DNA of 34,213 nt from Prolixibacteraceae bacterium (GCA_023251475.1 JAHEYS010000065.1:1-34213), one strand, 5' to 3'; positions 15,753 through 24,061 are shown, numbered from the stretch's first letter. Made by a program: numbers and translations. Notes: generated by a model not told the origin, from the letters alone.

Positions 15753-16601
15753 TTATTTTTCTCGTTCAGCCCTGATCATCCGTTCTCTGCCATGAATGTC
15801 CTTTTTTAAAATAACATTGCAGAATCCCTTTGCGATCAATAATTCAGCGGTTTGACTTCCGTATTTTTCATTGATTTCAAAATAGAGCATTCCACCCGGT
15901 TTAAGCAAATTGGTAGCCAGTTCTGAGATTCGCCTGTAAAAAACCAGGGCATCGGAATCGGGCACAAACAGGGCGATAGCTGGTTCGTAATCTGTTACGT
16001 TACTTGACATTAAAATTTTTTCGGAAGCGGTCACATAGGGTGGATTACTAACAATAAGATCATATCTTCTGTCGGATGGAGGAAATGGCCCGTTAAGTAT
16101 ATCAACCTGATGAAATTCAATCTTTACCTGATTGAGGATTGCATTTTGTTTAGCGATCTGAAGCGCCTCATCCGAGATATCCCACGCTTCAGCAGAAGCT
16201 CCCGGGAGGTTTTTCACCAAAGCAATGGGGATGCAGCCACTGCCGGTACCAATATCCAGAATGTAAGGGGACTGTTTTTGAAAATCACGGATGATCCAAT
16301 CGGCCAGTTCTTCTGTTTCGGGCCGGGGTATAAGGACCGCTGGTGTTACCTTCATGACCAGTCCGTAGAATTCGCTCTCCCCTAAAATGTACTGTATTGG
16401 CTCAAATTGGATTAAACGGTTTAATATCTCTCCGATTTGCGCTAAATTAGCCGCAGAAATCGGTTCCTTCTGATTCAGATGAACCTGGAGTCTTGAAAGA
16501 CCGGTAACTTTTTCGAAGATCAGCCGGCTAATCCCTTCTATCTCCTCTTTGCTGTAGAGCGGGGAGAGCTGATCGGAGATTAACTTTTTTGCAAACTGCA
16601 T
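15753..16601 (-). CDS. prmC: Release factor glutamine methyltransferase PrmC (HemK)
   Basis: The 282-residue product has the N-terminal helical domain (residues 1-75) and a Rossmann methyltransferase domain with LDIGTGSGCIPIAL (116-128) binding S-adenosylmethionine and the catalytic NPPYV at 186-190; PRPETEELADW is also diagnostic. PrmC methylates the glutamine of the GGQ motif in release factors RF1 and RF2. The start at 16601 lies 26 bases from the divergent ribD start, so the two genes share a tiny regulatory gap. A -7 box eight bases ahead of the ATG suggests a nearly leaderless mRNA. Confidence 0.95.
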   Translation of the reverse strand: MQFAKKLISDQLSPLYSKEEIEGISRLIFEKVTGLSRLQVHLNQKEPISAANLAQIGEILNRLIQFEPIQYILGESEFYGLVMKVTPAVLIPRPETEELADWIIRDFQKQSPYILDIGTGSGCIPIALVKNLPGASAEAWDISDEALQIAKQNAILNQVKIEFHQVDILNGPFPPSDRRYDLIVSNPPYVTASEKILMSSNVTDYEPAIALFVPDSDALVFYRRISELATNLLKPGGMLYFEINEKYGSQTAELLIAKGFCNVILKKDIHGRERMIRAEREK

Positions 16602-16609
16602 TTTTTTTA

Positions 16610-16617
16610 CAAAGATA
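16610..16617 (-). promoter_or_regulatory. Putative -7 box of prmC inside the 26-bp prmC/ribD gap
   Basis: TATCTTTG on the minus strand is an exact match to TAnnTTTG, eight bases ahead of the prmC ATG. The -33 region would fall inside the 5' end of ribD; no TTTG is visible there. Confidence 0.4.
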
Positions 16618-16627
16618 ATTAAAGCGG

Positions 16628-17689
16628 ATGATGAGAGAGCTTTTTGATGTTGATGAAAAGTTTATGTTGCGTGCCATTGAATTGGCCCGTGCCGGGATGG
16701 GTAATGTTTCCCCGAATCCCATGGTTGGTTGCGTAATTGTTCATGATGGTATCATCATCGGGGAAGGTTATCATTGTGAATTTGGCAGGGCGCATGCAGA
16801 GGTTAATGCGATCAATAGCGTGAAGCATAAACATTTGCTCAGTCAGTCCACTATTTACGTTACTCTGGAGCCATGCGCTCATCATGGTAAGACTCCTCCG
16901 TGCTCCGATCTGATTCTTCATCACAAAATTCCAAGGGTTGTAGTTGGTACGGCTGATCCTTTTATCGAGGTCGCCGGTAGGGGAATCGAAAAACTCCGAA
17001 ACGGGGGATGCCTGGTATTAGAAGGATTTCAGGAAGATAAGTGTCTTGCCCTTAACCGCCGTTTCTTTACTTTTCATCAGAAAGGAAGACCATATATTAT
17101 TTTAAAATGGGCGCAGACGGCCGATGGATTTATTGATATTGACCGTTCGCATGAACATTTCGGACAGCCAACGTGGATTACCAACGATTTGTCGAGAATA
17201 GCCGTCCATAAGATGAGGTCGGATGAATCTGCCATTTTGGTGGGTACCAATACCGCGAAAAAAGATAATCCTTCGCTGACCGTACGCAGCTGGAGTGGCA
17301 ATCCTCCGTTAAGGCTTCTGATAGACAGAGAGATGAGACTCCCTGCAGAACTGTCATTATTCGACCGGAGTGTGCCAACGGTGGTTTATACCTCGCAGGA
17401 GGTTGCGGGCAAAGAAAATCTTGAATTTAAAAAAATCATCTTCAATGGTTTTGAGGTGGAGCAGATACTGGAAGATCTGCACGAAAGAGGAATTTTATCC
17501 CTGATTGTTGAGGGGGGACAGATGCTGCTTAATTCATTTATTGACAAGAATATATGGGATGAAGCCAGGGTGTTTACCGGAAAGAACACTTTTCATGGTG
17601 GAGTAAAGGCGCCAGTTTTCGATGCGGTTTTTGTAAAGTCAGAGGAACTTGATGACAGTTGGATGTTCGTATTCTACAGAGATAAATGA
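16628..17689 (+). CDS. ribD: Bifunctional riboflavin biosynthesis protein RibD
   Basis: The 353-residue protein joins a deaminase domain and a reductase domain. The N-terminal part has PNPMVGCVIV, the zinc-site HAEVNAI (H56, catalytic E58) and EPCAHHGKTPPC (C83, C92). The C-terminal reductase part runs from about residue 145 (YIILKWAQTADGFID, WITNDLSR, HKMRSDESAILVGTNTAKKDNPSLTVR) to the NADPH-binding SLIVEGGQMLLNSFID. It carries out the deamination and reduction steps after GTP cyclohydrolase II in flavin synthesis. No FMN riboswitch fits in the 26-base gap. Two adjacent ATGs (16628, 16631) could serve as start. It ends near a hairpin at 17696-17741. Confidence 0.95.
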   Translation: MMRELFDVDEKFMLRAIELARAGMGNVSPNPMVGCVIVHDGIIIGEGYHCEFGRAHAEVNAINSVKHKHLLSQSTIYVTLEPCAHHGKTPPCSDLILHHKIPRVVVGTADPFIEVAGRGIEKLRNGGCLVLEGFQEDKCLALNRRFFTFHQKGRPYIILKWAQTADGFIDIDRSHEHFGQPTWITNDLSRIAVHKMRSDESAILVGTNTAKKDNPSLTVRSWSGNPPLRLLIDREMRLPAELSLFDRSVPTVVYTSQEVAGKENLEFKKIIFNGFEVEQILEDLHERGILSLIVEGGQMLLNSFIDKNIWDEARVFTGKNTFHGGVKAPVFDAVFVKSEELDDSWMFVFYRDK

Positions 17690-17695
17690 AATTGC

Positions 17696-17741
17696 AAGCT
17701 CCCAGGGTTAAAGGGTGATACCCTGTTTGCCATGGGAGCTT
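17696..17741. terminator. Nested hairpin between convergent ribD and the zinc-ribbon gene
   Basis: AAGCTCCCA (17696-17704) pairs perfectly with TGGGAGCTT (17733-17741); inside, AGGGT (17704-17708) can pair with ACCCT (17720-17724). No U-tract follows on either strand, so termination is plausible from position more than from sequence. Confidence 0.45.
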
Positions 17742-17759
17742 ACTATCAGCGATCAGCTT

Positions 17760-18140
17760 TCAGTGGCTAACTGACTGCTGAGCAGGAAGGTGATTACGTC
17801 GCACCAGTACCACCTTATTATTGTCCTTTTCCCTGTAACCCTGATCATAACAGAAATAGTTAGTCTGGCTCGCTTTGGTTGTGCTGGTGCAGGTAAAATA
17901 GTCAAACCGGTAACCTTTTTTTTGCAGATCGGTTTTTGAAGTAGTAATCTTTCCCTCCGATGTTAGTGTGGAGAGGATGTAGTAATTCTTTTTAAGGATA
18001 CGGTTAATTGAGTTGATCATATTGTGCGTCTCGCCATTTTGCTTGTTATTGTATGCGCTTCGACATTGGTCACTGCAAAATTTTTGATCGGCCCGACCCC
18101 TCAGTTGTTCATAGCATTCAAGACATTTTCGATTTTCCAT
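17760..18140 (-). CDS. Small zinc-ribbon protein of unknown function
   Basis: With the ATG at 18140 (MENRKCLECYEQL) the product has 126 residues; an in-frame start at 18167 would add nine hydrophobic residues without support. The N-terminal 30 residues form a likely zinc site, C6-x2-C9 and C22-x3-C26 (CLECYEQL, then FCSDQCRSAYNNKQ), like treble-clef or ribbon motifs found in DNA- or RNA-associated proteins. The rest is predicted helix plus strands (NSINRILKKNYYILSTL, TKTDLQKKGYRFDYFT-type sequence, NYFCYDQGYR, NKVVLVRR). The end looks like a small wing-like or beta-rich domain. It is divergent from rsmG across an AT-rich region with a 10-bp phased repeat. A nucleic-acid-binding role is an inference. 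Confidence 0.7.
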   Translation of the reverse strand: MENRKCLECYEQLRGRADQKFCSDQCRSAYNNKQNGETHNMINSINRILKKNYYILSTLTSEGKITTSKTDLQKKGYRFDYFTCTSTTKASQTNYFCYDQGYREKDNNKVVLVRRNHLPAQQSVSH

Positions 18141-18250
18141 AATAAAAATAATTGGGAGGTTTAACAACTGGAACTTAAATCAAAATCTCATAAAGAATGA
18201 TTAATATTTTTCTCTAATATACGAAAATATTTTTGATTTTATACAGATAT

Positions 18251-18316
18251 ATTCGATTATATCCAATTTTTTCCGCTTATATCCGCTTATAAACGGAAAT
18301 ATCCGATTTTCATCCG
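18251..18316. repeat. Helically phased 10-bp degenerate repeat (ATCCGnTTAT)
   Basis: Seven short blocks recur at about one DNA turn: ATTCGATTAT (18251), ATCCAATTTT (18261), TTCCGCTTAT (18271), ATCCGCTTAT (18281), AAACGGAAAT (18291), ATCCGATTTT (18301), CATCCGACTT (18311). The C/G core lies on one helix face and A/T tracts on the other. It sits between the divergent zinc-ribbon gene and rsmG. Confidence 0.6.
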
Positions 18317-18399
18317 ACTTTCAGCAATGGTTAGTACTAATTTTAGGCATGAATTGGAACTAAATAATAAGAATAATATACTGGAGAAACTATTTATAA

Positions 18400-19029
18400 A
18401 TGAATGGTCCGTTATTAATAATGAAGTATTTTCCGGATTTGACTTCTGAGCAAATGATCCGGTTCGAAAAGATCTCCTCTTTTTATCAGAAATGGAACGA
18501 GAAAAATAATGTTATTCCCCGAAAGGAGTTGGATACAATTTATGAGGCGCATGTACTGCATTCACTGGCCATCTCCAGGATTGTCAGCTTTATGCCAGGA
18601 ACCAGAATCCTGGATGTGGGTACGGGGGGCGGATTTCCCGGGATTCCACTTGCTATATTATATCCTGATTGTCAGTTTGTGCTGATCGATTCGATGCAGA
18701 AACGGATAGATCTTGTACACCTTGTGATAGAAACTCTCCGTATCACCAATGCTTCAGCCATACATGTAAAGGCCCAGGATATCTTTGAAAAGTTTGATTT
18801 TGTAGTATCCAGAGCTGTTGCAGCATTCCCCGTTTTTGTTCGGTTAGTGAAGAAAAACATCTCTCCCTATTCCTGGAACAAGCGCCCTAACGGAATACTC
18901 TATTTGAAGGGGGGGAGTTTTGAGGATGAGATCTGCGATTTTAAAAAAGAGATTGAGGTAACTGAAATAACCAGGGTTTTTTCTGAACCTTGTTTCCAGT
19001 CCAAAAAAGTGGTCTATCTTCCGGTATAG
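18400..19029 (+). CDS. rsmG: 16S rRNA m7G527 methyltransferase RsmG (GidB)
   Basis: The 209-residue protein shows the RsmG order: FYQKWNEKNNVI at 28-39, the HVLHSLA stretch at 51-57, the SAM-binding LDVGTGGGFPGIPLAILYP at 71-89, then DSMQKRIDLV and DFVVSRAVAAFP. RsmG methylates N7 of G527 in 16S rRNA; its loss gives low-level streptomycin resistance in other bacteria. Length is typical. The ATG at 18400 is used; a second in-frame ATG at 18421 (MKYFPDLT) would also keep all conserved parts. It is convergent with the VirJ-like gene, with 62 bases between them. Confidence 0.95.
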   Translation: MNGPLLIMKYFPDLTSEQMIRFEKISSFYQKWNEKNNVIPRKELDTIYEAHVLHSLAISRIVSFMPGTRILDVGTGGGFPGIPLAILYPDCQFVLIDSMQKRIDLVHLVIETLRITNASAIHVKAQDIFEKFDFVVSRAVAAFPVFVRLVKKNISPYSWNKRPNGILYLKGGSFEDEICDFKKEIEVTEITRVFSEPCFQSKKVVYLPV

Positions 19030-19091
19030 AATTTGAGAAATTCTTCACTTTCAATTAAAATACAATACCGTTGTGTCTCTTTTTCTCATGT

Positions 19092-19787
19092 TCACCTGCA
19101 AATGGTTTGTAAAAGCAGTGCAAAATCATTGTTGTACCGGTGATCTCCCGGTAATTCATTAATCGAAAGGCTTCTGCTTTGTACAAGTGTGCGTTTGAGC
19201 AATTTTACCTCTTCCTTTCCAAAAGTGCAAACCACAGGCAAAGCTATTTGTTCAATCTGCGGCCGAACTTTGTATTTTCGATTGACATTCTCGTTTTCAC
19301 TGATTAAATCCCCCAGCCTGATGGTGAAATCGGTACTGGCTGAAGGGGAGATCAGGGCGATTTTTTTTATTTTATGATTCATATCATCAGAAATAAGATG
19401 GGGTAGAAAGCAAACTACATCAGCGCCGAAAGAATATCCTACAATAATGAAGGAGGTCTTTCCCCATTGTTTTAAATAGTAATCCGAAAATTGTTGGAAA
19501 TCACAGGCAAAATCTTGGGGGGTTTTCTCACTCCAGAAATATTTCCGGCTGTTTAATGCCACTACGCCATAACCTTGCTTCCCGAAGGCCGACACCAATT
19601 GCTGGTTAAAACTGTTCCATCCACCATCACCTGTAATATAAATTATCAACTCTTCGCGGTACCCCTTTGACAGGGAAATTTGCAGTGGCAAATCTGTTAC
19701 CGGATCAGCCTGTCGGGCATTGATACTGGAGAGATTTGTAATCAGGTAAATAAAAAAACCGGTCAGCAAACGTTTACCTATTGTCAT
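19092..19787 (-). CDS. Exported VirJ-like alpha/beta hydrolase
   Basis: The chosen ATG at 19787 gives 231 residues with a signal peptide (MTIGKRLLTGFFIYLITNLSSINA); the longer frame from 19862 has no signal and crosses the likely promoter. The mature part matches the AcvB/VirJ family (PF06057): YITGDGGWNSFNQQLV near 50-65, YGVVALNSRKYFW at 73-85, the nucleophile elbow GYSFGAD with S119, and GDHRYNND with H216. In Agrobacterium this family is linked to virulence and lysyl-phosphatidylglycerol hydrolysis; a periplasmic lipid or amino-acyl-lipid hydrolase is the best inference. No MprF-like partner lies within the window. It is a single gene. Confidence 0.88.
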   Translation of the reverse strand: MTIGKRLLTGFFIYLITNLSSINARQADPVTDLPLQISLSKGYREELIIYITGDGGWNSFNQQLVSAFGKQGYGVVALNSRKYFWSEKTPQDFACDFQQFSDYYLKQWGKTSFIIVGYSFGADVVCFLPHLISDDMNHKIKKIALISPSASTDFTIRLGDLISENENVNRKYKVRPQIEQIALPVVCTFGKEEVKLLKRTLVQSRSLSINELPGDHRYNNDFALLLQTICR

Positions 19788-19811
19788 TGCCTTGTTATTG
19801 AATATTATTTG

Positions 19812-19819
19812 CAAATTTA
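19812..19819 (-). promoter_or_regulatory. Putative -7 box of the VirJ-like gene
   Basis: TAAATTTG on the minus strand fits TAnnTTTG, with a leader of about 20 bases before the ATG at 19787. Confidence 0.35.
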
Positions 19820-19916
19820 AGATGGAGTCATAAAGAAAAAAATTCCGCCGGGAAAGCTGCAAAAGCCAAAGCCTCCCTTCTTGCAGGTAGCAGGATGATA
19901 AAATTAATAATATTCC

Positions 19917-19924
19917 TAATTTTG
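19917..19924 (+). promoter_or_regulatory. Putative -7 box of the EamA-YkgJ-PorQ run
   Basis: TAATTTTG followed by CA fits TAnnTTTG and lies 17 bases ahead of the ATG at 19942. Confidence 0.38.
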
Positions 19925-19941
19925 CAACTCAAATTATTAAA

Positions 19942-20868
19942 ATGAGAAACAAAAAGGGGATCGTCTATCTTGCAGTTATTCTTGCCATGATTTTCTGGTC
20001 TTTTTCATTTGTTTGGGTGAAGGAAGTCTATGTTGCATACGGTCCGTTGACGACCGTTTTTATTCGGCTGTTAATCGCAACAGCCCTGATGCTTCTTTAT
20101 GGCTGGTTAAGCCACAAATTAATGAAAATCGAGAAGCAGGATTACCGCACCTTCCTTTTACTGGCATTTTTCGAACCTTTTCTCTATTTTATGGGTGAAA
20201 GTTTTGGCTTAATGTACGTTTCAAGTACGATGGGAGCCATCATTATTGCAACCATTCCTTTGCTTTCACCACTGGCAGCTTCACGCTTTCTTGATGAAAA
20301 ACTCTCATTTCGTATCCTTGCCGGAATCATCCTTTCCTTTATTGGAGTGGGAATCGTTGTCTTTGATGATTCCCAAAATTTTATCTTTTCACCGCTGGGT
20401 ATAGCGCTCGAATTTCTGGCAGTGTTCTCTGCCATTGGATATACCGTTGTTCTAAAAGATTTGTCGCGTAAATACAACTCAACCTCAATCATCACCTATC
20501 AGAATTTTATTGGAATTTTCTTCTTTTTCCCCTTCTGGCTGGTTTTTGAAAGCAGGACACTGCTCACCACCACATTTAACCCCTATGCATTTATTGCCAT
20601 CGTCAAGCTTGCGGTCTTTGCCTCTTGTCTTGCCTTTATCCTCTTCACCTATAGCCTTAAAAATCTGGGGATGAATAATGCCAATATCTTTATCAATATT
20701 ATACCTGTACTTACTGCCATCTTCGCCTGGTATATCCTTGGCGAACCGCTCCCATTCAGAAAACTTGTGGGCATTGCCGTGGTAATTGCAGGACTATTTC
20801 TTGCACAGGTGAGGATGAAAAAATTTATTGCCAGATTAGTATCAATTCAACAGGATGGAGGCAGATAA
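19942..20868 (+). CDS. EamA/DMT-family transporter
   Basis: The 308-residue protein has about ten hydrophobic segments in two homologous halves (residues about 5-145 and 150-295), the EamA pattern, beginning YLAVILAMIFWSFSFVWVKE and with a repeat of the motif in the second half (FINIIPVLTAIFAWYILGEPL). DMT proteins export amino acids, nucleosides or other small metabolites across the inner membrane; substrate cannot be read. The end overlaps the YkgJ-type gene by 14 bases (20855-20868), so translation is coupled. The C-terminal tail is positively charged (RMKKFIARL), consistent with a cytoplasmic end. Confidence 0.9.
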   Translation: MRNKKGIVYLAVILAMIFWSFSFVWVKEVYVAYGPLTTVFIRLLIATALMLLYGWLSHKLMKIEKQDYRTFLLLAFFEPFLYFMGESFGLMYVSSTMGAIIIATIPLLSPLAASRFLDEKLSFRILAGIILSFIGVGIVVFDDSQNFIFSPLGIALEFLAVFSAIGYTVVLKDLSRKYNSTSIITYQNFIGIFFFFPFWLVFESRTLLTTTFNPYAFIAIVKLAVFASCLAFILFTYSLKNLGMNNANIFINIIPVLTAIFAWYILGEPLPFRKLVGIAVVIAGLFLAQVRMKKFIARLVSIQQDGGR

Positions 20869-21346
20869 TAACAACGTCAGGGCCCTTGCCCGGCAAAACC
20901 AGGAAGAGACGACTGTTTTTTTCAATAAACTGAAGAGAAAGAAACCCAAACAACTGGATGATATAACCCATCGGTTACACGATAAAGTATCCGGCCAGTT
21001 CGATTGTCTTTCGTGCGGGAATTGCTGCAAATCAATAAGTCCACAGATTACGGATAAGGATATCGAACGGATTTCACACCGGCTAAAAATGAAGGAGGTT
21101 GATTTTGTGGCCAAATATCTCCATCTGGATGATGACCAGTGGTATGTTTTTAATGATACCCCATGTCCTTTCCTCATGTCCGATAATTTTTGTATGATCT
21201 ATGAGTACAGGCCCAAGGCATGCCGGGAATATCCCCATACTGACAGGCGCCGGTTCTATCAGCTTCTTGACCTGACCATGCATAACCGTGAAATCTGCCC
21301 GATTGTATATGAAGTGGTTGAGCGATTGAAGAAGGAAAATCTTTAA
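20855..21346 (+). CDS. YkgJ-family cysteine-cluster protein
   Basis: The 163-residue protein carries the CxxCxxCC signature: C51, C54, C57 and C58 in CLSCGNCCKSI. Three more conserved cysteines follow (C104 in TPCPFL, C113 in NFCMIYEYRP, C123 in KACREYPHT) and C148 near the end. This pattern defines the YkgJ/UPF0153 family, which probably binds zinc or an iron-sulfur cluster; function is not established. It overlaps the EamA gene by 14 bases and ends 3 bases before porQ, so the three genes form a tight operon. No signal or transmembrane segment is visible. Confidence 0.9.
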   Translation: MEADNNNVRALARQNQEETTVFFNKLKRKKPKQLDDITHRLHDKVSGQFDCLSCGNCCKSISPQITDKDIERISHRLKMKEVDFVAKYLHLDDDQWYVFNDTPCPFLMSDNFCMIYEYRPKACREYPHTDRRRFYQLLDLTMHNREICPIVYEVVERLKKENL

Positions 21347-21349
21347 ATT

Positions 21350-22366
21350 ATGAAGATCCTGTATCTGTTGCTGTTAATAACCGGATTATCGGGTGAATAT
21401 CTCTATTCACAGATCGGGGGGTATGGAACCTATAAGTTTCTGGATCTCACCAATTCTGCAAGGGTGGCTGCCCTTGGAGGGACTCAGATTGCGTTCACTG
21501 ACAATGATCTGGATCTCACTTTTTACAATCCATCCCTCCTCTCAGATTCAATGAGAAATCAACTTTCGGTTAATTATGTGAGTTATATTTCAGGTATTGG
21601 TGTGGGATATGCCGCTTTTTCGCCGGATTTAAAAGGGAAAAATAGTTTTGCTGCAGGAATTCACTATGTAAATTACGGTTCTTTTGAAGGGGCCGGCGAA
21701 ACAGGTCAGTTGACCGGCACTTTCCGTGCAGCAGAATATTCATTGAATTTATATTATTCACGAAAAATAACAGCCCAAATAAAGGGAGGAATAAATTTAA
21801 AACCTATTTTCACCTCCTTCGAAAGTTACCATTCTATCGGTGTAGCAGCAGATCTTGGAATCACATGCTTCTCAAAAGACCAACTTTGGGTATTTGCTTT
21901 TGTTGTCAGAAATTTGGGGAGTCAAATAACGACCTATTATGAAAACGGGATTACAGAGCCACTACCCCTGAATATCCAGCTTGGATTATCGAAAAGGCTT
22001 TCCAATGCTCCCGCAAGATTTTATGCAACACTCGACCATTTAAACGTATGGGATATTGCTTATGAGGCGCTTTCAGGGTATCAACCCGTCTTGCAAAGGG
22101 GAACCTTTACCTCAAAGCTGATGCGTCACCTGGTTTTAGGAGGCGAGATATACCCAGGGAAACATTTAACCGTTCGGTTTGGATATAACTACCGCCGGCA
22201 AAAAGAGCTTGCTGTCGACACGCGCCCGGGTCTGGTTGGATTTTCGGCAGGAATTGGGGTCAGAATAGCAAAATTCAATATAAATTATGGGGTGGCCAGT
22301 TATTACCTTGCCACAACAGTCCATTACTTCTCCCTCACAACCAACCTTTCGCAGTTTATCCCTTAG
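21350..22366 (+). CDS. porQ: Type IX secretion system protein PorQ
   Basis: The 338-residue protein starts with a signal peptide (MKILYLLLLITGLSGEYLYSQ) and continues with the PorQ opening: GGYGTYKFLDLTNSARVAALGG, NDLDLTFYNPSLLSD and VNYVSYISGIGVGYAAF. The remainder is a series of beta strands of a PorV/PorQ-type outer-membrane barrel (FAAGIHYVNYGSFEG, YSLNLYYSRKI, HLVLGGEIYPGKHLTVRFGYNYRR). PorQ belongs to the attachment complex that anchors T9SS cargo in the outer membrane, with PorU, PorV and PorZ. It marks this organism as a Bacteroidota member with T9SS. It follows the YkgJ gene after 3 bases and precedes cmk by about 100. Confidence 0.9.
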   Translation: MKILYLLLLITGLSGEYLYSQIGGYGTYKFLDLTNSARVAALGGTQIAFTDNDLDLTFYNPSLLSDSMRNQLSVNYVSYISGIGVGYAAFSPDLKGKNSFAAGIHYVNYGSFEGAGETGQLTGTFRAAEYSLNLYYSRKITAQIKGGINLKPIFTSFESYHSIGVAADLGITCFSKDQLWVFAFVVRNLGSQITTYYENGITEPLPLNIQLGLSKRLSNAPARFYATLDHLNVWDIAYEALSGYQPVLQRGTFTSKLMRHLVLGGEIYPGKHLTVRFGYNYRRQKELAVDTRPGLVGFSAGIGVRIAKFNINYGVASYYLATTVHYFSLTTNLSQFIP

Positions 22367-22440
22367 TTCAATTGTAAAGTTCAGATTAGCATGCGGATCA
22401 AAGATTTGAACCTCAAACGTTCGTTTCTCTCCTTAAAGAT

Positions 22441-22448
22441 TATCTTTG
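22441..22448 (+). promoter_or_regulatory. Putative -7 box of cmk-ispH
   Basis: TATCTTTG is an exact TAnnTTTG match, about 22 bases ahead of the cmk ATG at 22471. Confidence 0.4.
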
Positions 22449-22470
22449 TTTCGATAATTTGAAATAAAAA

Positions 22471-23163
22471 ATGACGGAAAATCATCATAAAATAATCATA
22501 GCCATCGATGGCCACTCCTCTTGTGGAAAGAGTACTGTTGCCAAAGAGGTTGCAAAAAAACTGAATTATATTTTCATCGATTCGGGAGCGATGTACAGGG
22601 CAGTTACCCTATATTGCCTGCGGAATAAGATTATTGAAAACGGTATTATAAATTTCCCCCGATTAGAGGAAGATCTTGACAAAATCAAGGTTTGTTTTAA
22701 GTTTAACCCGGAATCTCAGCATAACGATATATGGCTGAATGGAGAGAATGTGGAAAATGAGATTCGATTACTCGAGGTATCCCAAAATGTGAGTCCGGTG
22801 GCTGCGGTGGGTGCGGTGCGTCATCTGCTTGTTGCACTGCAGCAGGAGATGGGTAAGTCGAAAGGGATTGTGATGGACGGAAGGGATATTGGTACAGTGG
22901 TCTTTCCCGATGCGGAGCTTAAAATCTTTATGACTGCAAACCCAGATGTAAGGGCAAAACGGCGGTTTGATGAGCTCACAGCAAAAGGTGAAAGCGTTAG
23001 TTATGAAGAGATCAGGGCGAATATTATTGAACGTGACCGGTATGATGAAACCAGGGAGGAGAGTCCTTTGCGTAAAGCTGATGATGCTATAGTTCTTGAT
23101 AACAGCGATATGACGAGGGAAGAGCAATTGATTTGGGTGTTGAGTCAGGTGGCTAAAAATTAG
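22471..23163 (+). CDS. cmk: Cytidylate kinase
   Basis: The 230-residue protein has the P-loop GHSSCGKST at 14-22, the nucleotide-contact stretch IDSGAMYRAVTLY, and the Cmk signature MDGRDIGTVVFPDAELKIFMTA. The C-terminal RYDETREESPLRKADDAIVLDNS block is also typical. It phosphorylates CMP and dCMP using ATP in the cytoplasm. Size is normal for bacterial Cmk. The next gene, ispH, starts 6 bases after the stop, so the two are co-transcribed; in other bacteria cmk and ispH are also often neighbours. Confidence 0.96.
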   Translation: MTENHHKIIIAIDGHSSCGKSTVAKEVAKKLNYIFIDSGAMYRAVTLYCLRNKIIENGIINFPRLEEDLDKIKVCFKFNPESQHNDIWLNGENVENEIRLLEVSQNVSPVAAVGAVRHLLVALQQEMGKSKGIVMDGRDIGTVVFPDAELKIFMTANPDVRAKRRFDELTAKGESVSYEEIRANIIERDRYDETREESPLRKADDAIVLDNSDMTREEQLIWVLSQVAKN

Positions 23164-23169
23164 AGAGAG

Positions 23170-24030
23170 ATGATCATTGAAGTTGATATAAATTCAGGAT
23201 TTTGCTTTGGGGTGGTTGAGGCTGTCCGGAAAGCGGAGGAGACCCTTCAACAGCAGGAACAGCTCTACTGCCTTGGGGATATTGTTCATAATGACGCTGA
23301 AGTCAAACGTCTTGCCCAAAAGGGATTGATCACCATTAACTACGATCAGTATTTTACCATGAAGGATGCAACTGTTTTGCTTCGTGCTCATGGTGAACCC
23401 CCCTCAACGTACGATTATGCCCGGAAGCATAATATCAAACTGATCGATGCTACCTGTCCGGTGGTACTAAAGCTTCAAAACCGGATACATACTGTTCATG
23501 AGTCGGATAAGCATCAGAATTCCCAGGTGGTCATCTTCGGTAAGAAAGGTCATGCAGAAGTGAACGGACTGGTTGGTCAGACTGATGGCAAAGCGATCGT
23601 AATTGAGAATCCGTCTCAGCTGGATAGTATAGATTTTACACGCCCGATAGAGCTTTACTCCCAGACTACCAAGGATCTGGAGGGGTTTTTTCAACTGGCG
23701 GCAGAGATGAAGGTTCGGGCAACTGCGGCTCCATTGAAAATACATGACACGGTTTGCCGGCAAGTGGCTAACCGGATCCCCGCGATCAGGAAGTTCTCTG
23801 CCCGTTTTGAGCTGATAATTTTTGTGAGCGGCCTTAAAAGTTCGAATGGAAAGATGCTGTTTGATATCTGCAAGTCCGTCAATTCCAATACAAAATTCAT
23901 TTCTTTAATTGAAGAGATTGACAAACAGTGGTTTAAAGATGTGGGTTCCGTTGGGATCTGCGGTGCCACTTCAACTCCAAAAAATCTTCTTATGGAAGTT
24001 GCGGAGACTATTCGGCAACTGAACCCCTGA
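23170..24030 (+). CDS. ispH: 4-hydroxy-3-methylbut-2-enyl diphosphate reductase IspH
   Basis: The 286-residue protein has the three cysteines that hold the [4Fe-4S] cluster: C12 in NSGFCFGV, C96 in IDATCPVV and C196 in HDTVCRQVANR, at almost the same positions as in E. coli IspH. Other conserved parts are YCLGDIVHN, RAHGEPPSTYDYA, GKKGHAEVNGL, SGLKSSNGK and CGATSTPKNL. It makes IPP and DMAPP in the last step of the MEP pathway. It lies 6 bases behind cmk and 80 bases ahead of pfkA, which has its own promoter. Confidence 0.96.
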   Translation: MIIEVDINSGFCFGVVEAVRKAEETLQQQEQLYCLGDIVHNDAEVKRLAQKGLITINYDQYFTMKDATVLLRAHGEPPSTYDYARKHNIKLIDATCPVVLKLQNRIHTVHESDKHQNSQVVIFGKKGHAEVNGLVGQTDGKAIVIENPSQLDSIDFTRPIELYSQTTKDLEGFFQLAAEMKVRATAAPLKIHDTVCRQVANRIPAIRKFSARFELIIFVSGLKSSNGKMLFDICKSVNSNTKFISLIEEIDKQWFKDVGSVGICGATSTPKNLLMEVAETIRQLNP

Positions 24031-24061
24031 AAATTGAAGTAAATTTAACGATAAATTTCAG

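Noticed and set aside
16602-16627. FMN riboswitch ahead of ribD
   Set aside because: The gap is only 26 bases, far too short.
22768-23127. Minus-strand frame of 119 codons
   Set aside because: Antisense to cmk, without independent support.
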